Shown: piece after piece, positions 14,744 to 25,936 of the stretch
Layout of the letters: every line of letters begins with the position of its first letter
Numbering within the stretch: the first letter of the stretch is position 1
Source of the DNA: Leptospira weilii serovar Ranarum str. ICFT
Lineage (GTDB): Bacteria; Spirochaetota; Leptospiria; Leptospirales; Leptospiraceae
Direction of reading: 5' to 3'
Length of the DNA stretch: 25,936 bases
NCBI RefSeq assembly: GCF_000332415.1
Contig: NZ_AOHC02000022.1
Coordinates: forward strand, 1 to 25,936
Notes under the pieces: generated by a model
The model's database searches: none
Seen by the model: only the letters and a program-made list of their open reading frames with translations
What the model was told of the DNA's origin: nothing
Program-made: the position numbers and the translations under genes

Positions 14744-14944
14744 AATATAACGCGAGTTCGGTACAACGAATGCGATTGATGCGGAGTCAATAAATTGAAA
14801 TTGAAGACGATATATTGCATTACGTTTCTTTCATGCAATTTATTGACTATAGCACTGTATTTCGACCCTTGGGGAGAAATACTGAGTTCGAGCGCGGCCC
14901 CTCGCTTTTTCGTAGAAAAAGACGAGGGGTTCGCCCAAACTTTC
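14744..14944 (+). repeat. Palindromic non-coding repeat, copy B
   Basis: Homologous to copy A in inverted orientation: the same AGTCAATAAATTG (14785-14797) and CAATTTATTGACT (14836-14848) arms, and the same AGCGCGG...TTCGCCCAAACTTTC end. The hairpin between these ends is a different sequence, CCCCTCG...CGAGGGG (14898-14929) with an inner TTTTT/AAAAA stem. Copies A and B bracket the 3.3-kb segment with the tail-completion, lysis and HTH genes. An open frame running through it is a by-product of the repeat, not a gene. Confidence 0.65.
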
Positions 14945-15239
14945 AACCGACGACTTCATCTCCGTTGCAAAATGAAATCGTTGTTAAGTTGGAGAGTTTT
15001 TCGATGCGGATTGACTTCTTAGAGTTCCGTTGCGTTGAACTTCCCACTAAACGAAGTTTTGCGAATGAGACATATCGAAATTATTGTCATTTAAAGCGTA
15101 AGAGTTTCGATTCGAAATAAATTTGAAAACCAAAGTGAATGCGGACAAAAAAGAGTCACATTTTCGGATTTAAGATGGATTTTGTCAGGGGTCAAAAATA
15201 TACTAAACATATATATAGCTATTTTGTTGGAGCAAGAAT
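14945..15239. other. Gene-free interval upstream of the repressor region
   Basis: No supported gene. Short frames exist, but none has a ribosome site or recognisable protein. The right end (15182-15235) is AT-rich with ACATATATATAGCTA and likely carries the promoter of the 55-codon frame that begins at 15240, although no well-spaced -35/-10 pair was found. Confidence 0.4.
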
Positions 15240-15407
15240 TTGGAGACAACCGAAGAATTACGCGAATTTCTTTATTGGAAAGTGGAAGGAGCTTTGAAAA
15301 AGTTCGAATACGATTTTCAAGTTTCTCCGGAACCGATTCAGACGCTTAGACATACGTACGCTCAAGAAATCGTAAATTTCGTATTCGAATCTTTGAAGGA
15401 AAAGTAA
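15240..15407 (+). CDS. Small protein with TTG start, convergent with the repressor (55 aa)
   Basis: A 55-codon frame begins at TTG 15240, six bases after TTGGAGC, and ends at 15407, the base before the stop of the opposing repressor gene. The product is acidic and amphipathic (METTEELREFLYWKVEGALK at the start, QEIVNFVFESLKEK at the end), with two predicted helices. No family is recognised. A small protein encoded tail-to-tail with a repressor could modulate it, and the two transcripts must overlap. Evidence is limited to the ribosome site, codon quality and exact fit. Confidence 0.5.
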   Translation: METTEELREFLYWKVEGALKKFEYDFQVSPEPIQTLRHTYAQEIVNFVFESLKEK

Positions 15408-15806
15408 TCATTTTTTCTTACGAAATTTTTCTATGACCACAGCCAACGCTTCCAATTCCGAATCCGGAACTTCCAAAAGACTCTCCAGCAAATTTTCAAT
15501 CCGCGGACGAGTTCTTATCTTTCTAAGAATCGCTCTGTAACGATCCGTTTCCAGATCCGTCTTTATTTCAATTTCAGCGATCAACATTTCTCCCTCGCCC
15601 GTTATCAACCAAAGAGGGTTTACATTGTGCACGGTTCTAAGTCGCAATAAGGATTCTTGAGAAAAACTTTTAGCCCTCTCATTGATAAGATCACTGATAA
15701 ACGCAGGTTTCAGATCGATCGATCTTGCAAATTCAGCCTGAGAAAATCCCAAAGTTTCGATGAGTTTTTTCAAACGATCCGGAAATTTTTTATTTGCTTT
15801 ATACAT
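15408..15806 (-). CDS. CI-like phage repressor, HTH only
   Basis: A 132-residue protein with an N-terminal Cro/C1-type HTH (about 10-62; LGFSQAEFARSIDLKPAFIS DNA-reading helices) followed by the NVNPLWLITGEGEML motif typical of phage CI/HipB-like repressors. The C-terminal part is a helical segment (ENLLESLLEVPDSELEALAV) and lacks an S24/LexA-type peptidase with Ser/Lys dyad, so RecA-driven self-cleavage is not expected. One operator-like palindrome overlaps its start codon and another overlaps the opposing promoter, so self-regulation plus repression of the early operon is likely. Confidence 0.75.
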   Translation of the reverse strand: MYKANKKFPDRLKKLIETLGFSQAEFARSIDLKPAFISDLINERAKSFSQESLLRLRTVHNVNPLWLITGEGEMLIAEIEIKTDLETDRYRAILRKIRTRPRIENLLESLLEVPDSELEALAVVIEKFRKKK

Positions 15807-15850
15807 TTTAATCGTATTTTATGATTGACAATAATACATTTTTAACGTAT
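15801..15850. promoter_or_regulatory. Pair of 17-bp operators between repressor and early operon
   Basis: ATACATTTTAATCGTAT (15801-15817) and ATACATTTTTAACGTAT (15834-15850) match at 15 of 17 positions and are each imperfect palindromes (ATAC...GTAT). Their centres are 33 bp apart, about three helical turns. The first covers the repressor start codon; the second overlaps the -10 of the rightward promoter. Binding by the repressor or the Cro-position protein is inferred. Confidence 0.55.
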
Positions 15851-15853
15851 GGT
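15825..15853 (+). promoter_or_regulatory. Early rightward promoter
   Basis: A perfect TTGACA (15825-15830), a 17-bp spacer and TATGGT (15848-15853) form a good sigma-70 promoter reading into the early operon. The leader to the first ATG (15973) is about 110 bases. The -10 is covered by one of the two operators. Confidence 0.65.
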
Positions 15854-15972
15854 CATTTCAGGCGGGACAAAACTCGCCGTAATCAAAGTCGATTTCGAAT
15901 CGGAATTCGGTCTTTCGCACGACCCAAGACTCGCAGATGGAAACGAAATCGCAATCACAAAAAGGAGGCCCG

Positions 15973-16209
15973 ATGATCATCATTAACGGAGACGAATGCA
16001 AGGATTTCATTTGTATCACATTAAAAATGAAAACCCTCGCTAAGTTCGCAAGGGAAGCGGAAGTAAACTACGACTACCTATCGAAAAGTTTAAACGGACA
16101 ACATTCCTACACCGAAGTCAGAGAAGCATTCAAAAAATGGAATGTTCCGTATCGTATGGGTCGTTCGACGCGATCTTACAACAAATCAAAAAACAGGAGA
16201 GTAGCTTAA
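15973..16209 (+). CDS. Early-operon small HTH-like protein (Cro position)
   Basis: The start chosen is ATG 15973 (MIIINGDECKDFICITLKMK), six bases after AAAGGAGG; an ATG at 15937 has no ribosome site. The 78-residue product contains LAKFAREAEVNYDYLSKSLN, which reads like a helix-turn-helix, and ends in a basic tail (RSYNKSKNRR). As first gene of the early operon it sits where Cro or Ner acts. No specific family is recognised. Its TAA overlaps the ATG of the next gene (TAATG). Confidence 0.6.
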   Translation: MIIINGDECKDFICITLKMKTLAKFAREAEVNYDYLSKSLNGQHSYTEVREAFKKWNVPYRMGRSTRSYNKSKNRRVA

Positions 16210-16517
16210 TGATACAACGAAATAGTGCGACCGCCGTCGCCGAAAAAAATCCGATCCCGGATAGGAACAATTTGGATCCGATCGTTCTTTCCGATATCGA
16301 GGAAAAAAAAATCGTTCAAATCGCCGAGTTTGTCAAAGAACAATTTACGACGTTTGATTGGAGATGGGACGACCACAGCGAAATGAGCGATAAAGCGGTT
16401 ACTTCCCTTTTCCTCGTAAAAAACGATATCGCTCAAATTTGCGAAAAAAATCCGAGTAAAATTCAGGAGTTCATTAGTATTCTTGAATATATTTTGGAAG
16501 AGGAATTCGGCGAGTGA
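16209..16517 (+). CDS. Early-operon hypothetical protein (102 aa)
   Basis: The start chosen is ATG 16209, which overlaps the preceding stop and follows CAGGAG; the frame extends further upstream but would overlap the previous gene. The product is acidic and helical (KIVQIAEFVKEQFTTFDWRW; FISILEYILEEEFGE). No domain is recognised. It may bind a partner encoded in the same operon. Evidence is limited to tight operon packing and ribosome site. Confidence 0.55.
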   Translation: MIQRNSATAVAEKNPIPDRNNLDPIVLSDIEEKKIVQIAEFVKEQFTTFDWRWDDHSEMSDKAVTSLFLVKNDIAQICEKNPSKIQEFISILEYILEEEFGE

Positions 16518-16552
16518 TCGGAACTAAAAAAATGATTAAGGAGAATTTTACT

Positions 16553-16732
16553 ATGACAGTTAATCCATGTGTTCAGTGCAATCAAAAAGAGTCCATGCGT
16601 CAAACCGATCTTTGCGAAGATTGCCTGATCCAAAGTTTTAAACCCTTGATTTCCCTTTCAGACAAAATCCGTTCTTTTCACGCAAACAAGGAAGTAACTT
16701 CGATGCCCGACAAACCCAAAGGAGCGGCATAG
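16553..16732 (+). CDS. Small zinc-ribbon protein (59 aa)
   Basis: The start chosen is ATG 16553, behind AAGGAG; a GTG at 16514 would overlap the previous gene and lacks this signal. The product starts [20 protein letters not shown] and has two CxxC pairs (C6/C9 and C21/C24), the layout of a small zinc finger, followed by a polar tail. Small zinc-binding proteins in early phage operons often act on host transcription or DNA, but no role can be assigned here. Confidence 0.55.
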   Translation: MTVNPCVQCNQKESMRQTDLCEDCLIQSFKPLISLSDKIRSFHANKEVTSMPDKPKGAA

Positions 16733-16742
16733 GATTAAAATT

Positions 16743-17204
16743 ATGAATTCCGAAACAATAAAAAGATTTATCGTAAACGGAGAAATCGTTCACAAAGGAG
16801 AATTTTGGAGAAGAGGAAGAAAACTTTCCCAGAGATTGGAACAGATCGTCATCGAATCAAAATTAAATCTCAAGGATATAGCGTTCAAATATTCTCCGAA
16901 TCCCGATAGTGATCGTTTGGATCAACCCGCTCCCCTTTACCGTGAACACCTCGCAGACGTAGTCAAAGGAACCCGTAACACGGCACGTTATGTGAAAGCT
17001 CTAGAAGATTCCTGGAAACTACCGATCGAAAAAATCCGTTCCATTTATCGAGAGGATAAGGAAGCGGAAAAAAGATCGGAAAAGTTGGATTCGAATTCGA
17101 TTCAAGAATTTGCACATTGGTACAGAGATCTTTTACGTTCTAAAAAAGAAACTCCGAACGTTTTACAAATTCAGAATCAAAATATAAGGGATGTGGCCGT
17201 GTGA
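16743..17204 (+). CDS. Early-operon hypothetical DNA-binding-like protein (153 aa)
   Basis: A basic protein of 153 residues, with [20 protein letters not shown] near residue 23, a segment [20 protein letters not shown] of HTH-like type, and a helical middle part ([20 protein letters not shown]) that may be a second helix bundle. The pattern suggests a phage regulator (similar in plan to repressor N-terminal domains), but no family is recognised. It starts 10 bases after the zinc-ribbon gene's stop with a weak AGGA site, so it is likely coupled. Confidence 0.55.
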   Translation: MNSETIKRFIVNGEIVHKGEFWRRGRKLSQRLEQIVIESKLNLKDIAFKYSPNPDSDRLDQPAPLYREHLADVVKGTRNTARYVKALEDSWKLPIEKIRSIYREDKEAEKRSEKLDSNSIQEFAHWYRDLLRSKKETPNVLQIQNQNIRDVAV

Positions 17205-17240
17205 AAGGGAAAGCCGCAAAGTCAATTAGGAGAATCTAAA

Positions 17241-17390
17241 ATGACAAAGAAAAAATCGATAAAAACAAAAGTTCAAAAGAACGGGAAAAAGCCGTCCGTA
17301 AAGAAGATTCCTTCCGTTCCGGTTCTATCTTCTTCGACGAACGGAATCGCAGTGAACATAACTCCGCAAAAAACGAAATCGTCCGAATAG
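17241..17390 (+). CDS. Small Lys-rich protein before gam (49 aa)
   Basis: ATG 17241 has AGGAG 8 bases before it and the frame ends with TAG at 17390, 8 bases before the gam start. The 49-residue product is a highly basic N-terminal half ([20 protein letters not shown]) with a Ser/Pro-rich remainder. It is probably disordered; nucleic-acid contact is only a guess. Ribosome site and operon spacing support a real gene. Confidence 0.55.
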   Translation: MTKKKSIKTKVQKNGKKPSVKKIPSVPVLSSSTNGIAVNITPQKTKSSE

Positions 17391-17398
17391 GAGGAACG

Positions 17399-17995
17399 AT
17401 GTTAAAATCAAAGAATTCGCTTAACAAAACGATCCGAACCGATTTACCCGATAATCGTTACGAAGGACGCTCCGATATCGCGCAAGCGATTCAACAACTC
17501 GGTGAATTCAAACGGGAAAGGGATAGGATCAAAGGTAAAACGGACGATCAAATCGCCAAACTACTGTTGGATCTTCAAAACGAAGTCGCGCCTTTGGATT
17601 TAAAGATACAACACATTGCATCGGGAATCAAGTTTTATGCCGATCACCATCTGGAAGAATTATTTCCGGACCCGGAGTACAAAACCTGCAAATTGACGAC
17701 GGGAACATTAAGACTTCGTAAAGTTCCTCCTTCCGTAAAAACAAGAGGAACCGCAAAGTTCTATGAAAAAATTCTCACCGAACACGGTCTTTTGGCAAGG
17801 TTTAACGGTCTTGTTTCCAGATTCAACGGAGTTTATCTAAGAATAAAAATAGAACTCAATAAGGAACGAATTCTATCGGAACCGTTAAAAGCGATGAACA
17901 AGATCGGAATTCAACTGAGCGAAGAAGCGGAACGTTTGTACATCGCTCCTAACGAAACCGAACTGGAAATAGAGGTCTCCGAGGACGCCGCCTAA
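17399..17995 (+). CDS. gam: Mu Gam-like host-nuclease inhibitor
   Basis: A 198-residue protein of the Mu Gam family: an N-terminal coiled coil with [20 protein letters not shown], the conserved [20 protein letters not shown], then [20 protein letters not shown] and [15 protein letters not shown], matching Gam's 'k...t..G.lg.R..pp.v' core. Mu Gam is a Ku-like dimer that binds DNA ends and blocks RecBCD-type nucleases. The strong AGGAGG before ATG 17399 fits high expression. Gam is odd in a locus without visible transposase, integrase or head genes; it is the clearest link to Mu-like phages. Confidence 0.8.
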   Translation: MLKSKNSLNKTIRTDLPDNRYEGRSDIAQAIQQLGEFKRERDRIKGKTDDQIAKLLLDLQNEVAPLDLKIQHIASGIKFYADHHLEELFPDPEYKTCKLTTGTLRLRKVPPSVKTRGTAKFYEKILTEHGLLARFNGLVSRFNGVYLRIKIELNKERILSEPLKAMNKIGIQLSEEAERLYIAPNETELEIEVSEDAA

Positions 17996-18056
17996 TCGCA
18001 GTTAAATTTTAAAAGTTATCGGGTTCCCAAAAAGAAACAAAATAAGGAGGGATAAA

Positions 18057-18497
18057 ATGGATTACATACTTTATAAAAATCTAAAAAACTATAAATACCA
18101 GCTTGTAAAACCCTACAATTTTCAAACGGAAATCAGAAATAATACGTCGCTTCGCATCGGAACTTCGGATGTAAAAGTTTTTGTAGACCTTGATCCGGAA
18201 GGTTTATTGAAGATCGACGCGGGATACGCCTGGGACGGTCCGAGCGGTCCGACAATGGACACAAAAAATTTCATGCGCGGTTCTCTCGTACACGACGCAC
18301 TTTATCAGTTGATGCGCGAGGAAAAATTGGATCGGATAAAATATCGGGAAAATGCGGACCAACTTCTTAAAAAAATATGTTTGGAAGACGGAATGAATTC
18401 CTTTAGAGCCTCGTACGTCTATCGATTCGTTCGTTTATTCGGCGAACCTTCCGCAAAACCGAAAGATGAAAGTAAAGAATGGGAAGTTGCACCTTGA
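18057..18497 (+). CDS. DUF1353-family phage protein
   Basis: A 146-residue protein with the DUF1353 signature: a beta-rich start, then DAGYAWDGPSGPTMDTKNFM, then GSLVHDALYQLMREEK, where the HD pair and Tyr-Gln are family features, and a C-terminal FRASYVYRFVRLFGE helix. These proteins are common in phages; the function is unknown, with the HD...H layout hinting at a metal-binding enzyme. A strong AAGGAGG precedes ATG 18057. The final codons overlap the next gene. Confidence 0.75.
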   Translation: MDYILYKNLKNYKYQLVKPYNFQTEIRNNTSLRIGTSDVKVFVDLDPEGLLKIDAGYAWDGPSGPTMDTKNFMRGSLVHDALYQLMREEKLDRIKYRENADQLLKKICLEDGMNSFRASYVYRFVRLFGEPSAKPKDESKEWEVAP

Positions 18498-18685
18498 AAA
18501 CTTTGGACATCTTCGTTTTAGTTTTCGGTTATACTTTCTTCTGGACTTTTTTGTTTTGGTTGTTTATCGGAATCGCAGCGGCGTGTTTCTGGTTTTCGTT
18601 ATTATTTTTCCGAAACAAAGACGAACGTATCAATAAGAACGAAGTCGATAAATTCCAAATGAATCACGACGATTTAGAAAATTAG
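18494..18685 (+). CDS. Small membrane protein at the end of the early operon
   Basis: The start chosen is TTG 18494, which overlaps the DUF1353 stop (TTGA) and follows GGGAAG at 7-base spacing; an ATG at 18479 with a poor ribosome site would add five residues. The 63-residue product has one long hydrophobic stretch (about residues 4-36, FVLVFGYTFFWTFLFWLFIG) and a polar, acidic C-terminus. It may be two short membrane helices. Its function is unknown; it could be a superinfection-exclusion or holin-like peptide. Confidence 0.55.
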   Translation: MKTLDIFVLVFGYTFFWTFLFWLFIGIAAACFWFSLLFFRNKDERINKNEVDKFQMNHDDLEN

Positions 18686-18703
18686 AATATTCTTTTCTAT
18701 TGA

Positions 18704-18790
18704 TTAACGTACGCTCGATATAACCGATGCAAAAGCGATTGAATATGAAAGATAGGCCATCCCTTGCATGCAAGGGATGGATTCGCCCAA
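18704..18790 (+). repeat. Non-coding repeat copy C with perfect palindrome, at the phage/host junction
   Basis: A shortened relative of copies A and B. Its left end (AACGTACGCTCGATATAACC then GATGCAAAAGCGATTGA) aligns with the A/B left ends, the middle inverted repeat is missing, and the right end has TGAAAGATAGG, a hairpin and ATTCGCCCAA. The hairpin is a 24-bp perfect palindrome (18757-18780, arm CCATCCCTTGCA). It separates the early operon from the convergent fumC and may act as a two-way transcription stop, though it lacks a T-run. Confidence 0.6.
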
Positions 18791-18809
18791 TCGTCTCCAC
18801 GAACTAATG

Positions 18810-20218
<1,409 letters not shown>

Positions 20219-20234
20219 GTTATAGTTTGATTGA

Positions 20235-20263
20235 AAGATAAGATTCTCCAAACAGAATATCAA
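20235..20263 (-). promoter_or_regulatory. Probable fumC promoter
   Basis: TTGATA (20263-20258), a 17-bp spacer and TATCTT (20240-20235) give a reasonable sigma-70 promoter about 30 bases before the ATG at 20204. Confidence 0.45.
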
Positions 20264-20300
20264 TATTCAATAAAATTCTAATATACTTAGAATTGAATTT

Positions 20301-22373
<2,073 letters not shown>

Positions 22374-22419
22374 AACCCACCGCGCCCCAAAAGGTCATAA
22401 CATTAGGGGACCGTAGAAA

Positions 22420-22449
22420 ATTAGAAAAGTCTATTACTCTTTGTCTCAA
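22420..22449 (-). promoter_or_regulatory. Probable promoter of the 690-aa protein gene
   Basis: TTGAGA (22449-22444), an 18-bp spacer and TCTAAT (22425-22420) each match consensus at 5 of 6 positions, about 45 bases before ATG 22373. Confidence 0.4.
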
Positions 22450-22788
22450 AGTCGGATTTTTCATTCTTGAAAAAAGTCGGATAATAAATTTCCACCGCGA
22501 TTCGATATTCATTCGAAACGTTTTTCGAGATACACTCGAAAAAGAATCTTATCTTTCTGAATATCGGGACTTTTCTCAAAATAACATAGAATCTTTTCCG
22601 GAAAATCGAATTATCCGATCGTGGGAGTTCCCACGTTTCAAGTGGTTAGGAATCAGATGTTGGAATCGGTGGATAGAACTTACCATAACCAACCCCGCAA
22701 ATTACTTGGATCTAAAGATAACTTGTCGGAAGTACGACAATCCTCAGAGTAAGCGCGTAAAAAACTCAAACGACCGCGTTGGTGCGTT
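22450..22788. other. Gene-free interval between malic enzyme and the 690-aa gene
   Basis: No supported gene is seen. It contains the short palindrome GTGGGAGTTCCCAC (22621-22634), which could be a small dispersed repeat, and the likely 3' end of the malic enzyme transcript, but no hairpin with a T-run was found. Confidence 0.4.
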
Positions 22789-24077
<1,289 letters not shown>

Positions 24078-24098
24078 AAGCGGTGCGACGATAAAATT

Positions 24099-25908
<1,810 letters not shown>

Positions 25909-25936
25909 ACCGACGACTTCGGCTTATACTAGGTGT

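Noticed and set aside
14641..14946. Minus-strand open frame similar to a plus-strand frame at 11224-11439
   Set aside because: The similarity comes from repeat copies A and B. The shared part covers a perfect inverted repeat and hairpins, neither frame has a ribosome site, and the frames diverge freely outside the repeat.
15937..15972. Upstream ATG for the first early gene
   Set aside because: No ribosome site precedes it, whereas ATG 15973 follows AAAGGAGG at ideal spacing.

Overview
The window looks like a chromosome segment from a spirochaete of the genus Leptospira: moderately AT-rich DNA, a jag-mnmE-malic enzyme cluster, and a long spirochaete-style protein of unknown function beside fumC. 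The genus call rests on overall resemblance, not on a database search.

Region 1 (1-12303, minus strand) is a contractile-tail morphogenesis operon in phage P2/Mu order. Transcribed right to left it encodes a tail-completion (terminator-like) protein, a 73-aa protein, sheath, tube, two tail-assembly chaperone reading frames joined by a -1 ribosomal frameshift, a 693-aa tape measure, gpU-like, a gpX-like protein with two LysM units, gpD-like hub, gpV-like spike, gp25/gpW-like wedge, a 51-aa protein in the W-J gap, gpJ-like, gpI/gp48-like, a fibre-associated protein and a tail fibre cut by the left edge.

Region 2 (12304-14950) is the lysis and control block: an 8-bp tandem repeat (10 units) just upstream of the tail operon, a 95-bp inverted-repeat element, a papain/C39-like cysteine peptidase (probable endolysin), two small membrane proteins (holin/spanin-like), a strong intrinsic terminator directly in front of them, and an excisionase-like HTH protein.

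Region 3 (15240-18685) is the switch and early operon. A CI-like repressor without a peptidase domain faces a rightward operon across a 170-bp region holding a good sigma-70 promoter and two matching 17-bp palindromic operators. The operon carries small DNA-binding and zinc-ribbon proteins, a Mu Gam-like end-binding protein, a DUF1353-like protein and a membrane peptide.

Region 4 (18810-25936, minus strand) is host chromosome: fumC, a 690-aa protein of unknown function, malic enzyme, mnmE and jag/khpB.

No terminase, portal, capsid, head protease, integrase or transposase gene is visible. In P2 and Mu the head genes lie upstream of the tail genes; here that place is taken by the lysis block. 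The locus is therefore a candidate headless, tailocin-like particle, although the sequence left of position 1 is unseen and Gam argues for a phage with DNA ends to protect.

Three copies of a non-coding repeat (11.3, 14.8 and 18.7 kb) share flanking sequence but carry different, always self-complementary, hairpin stems.
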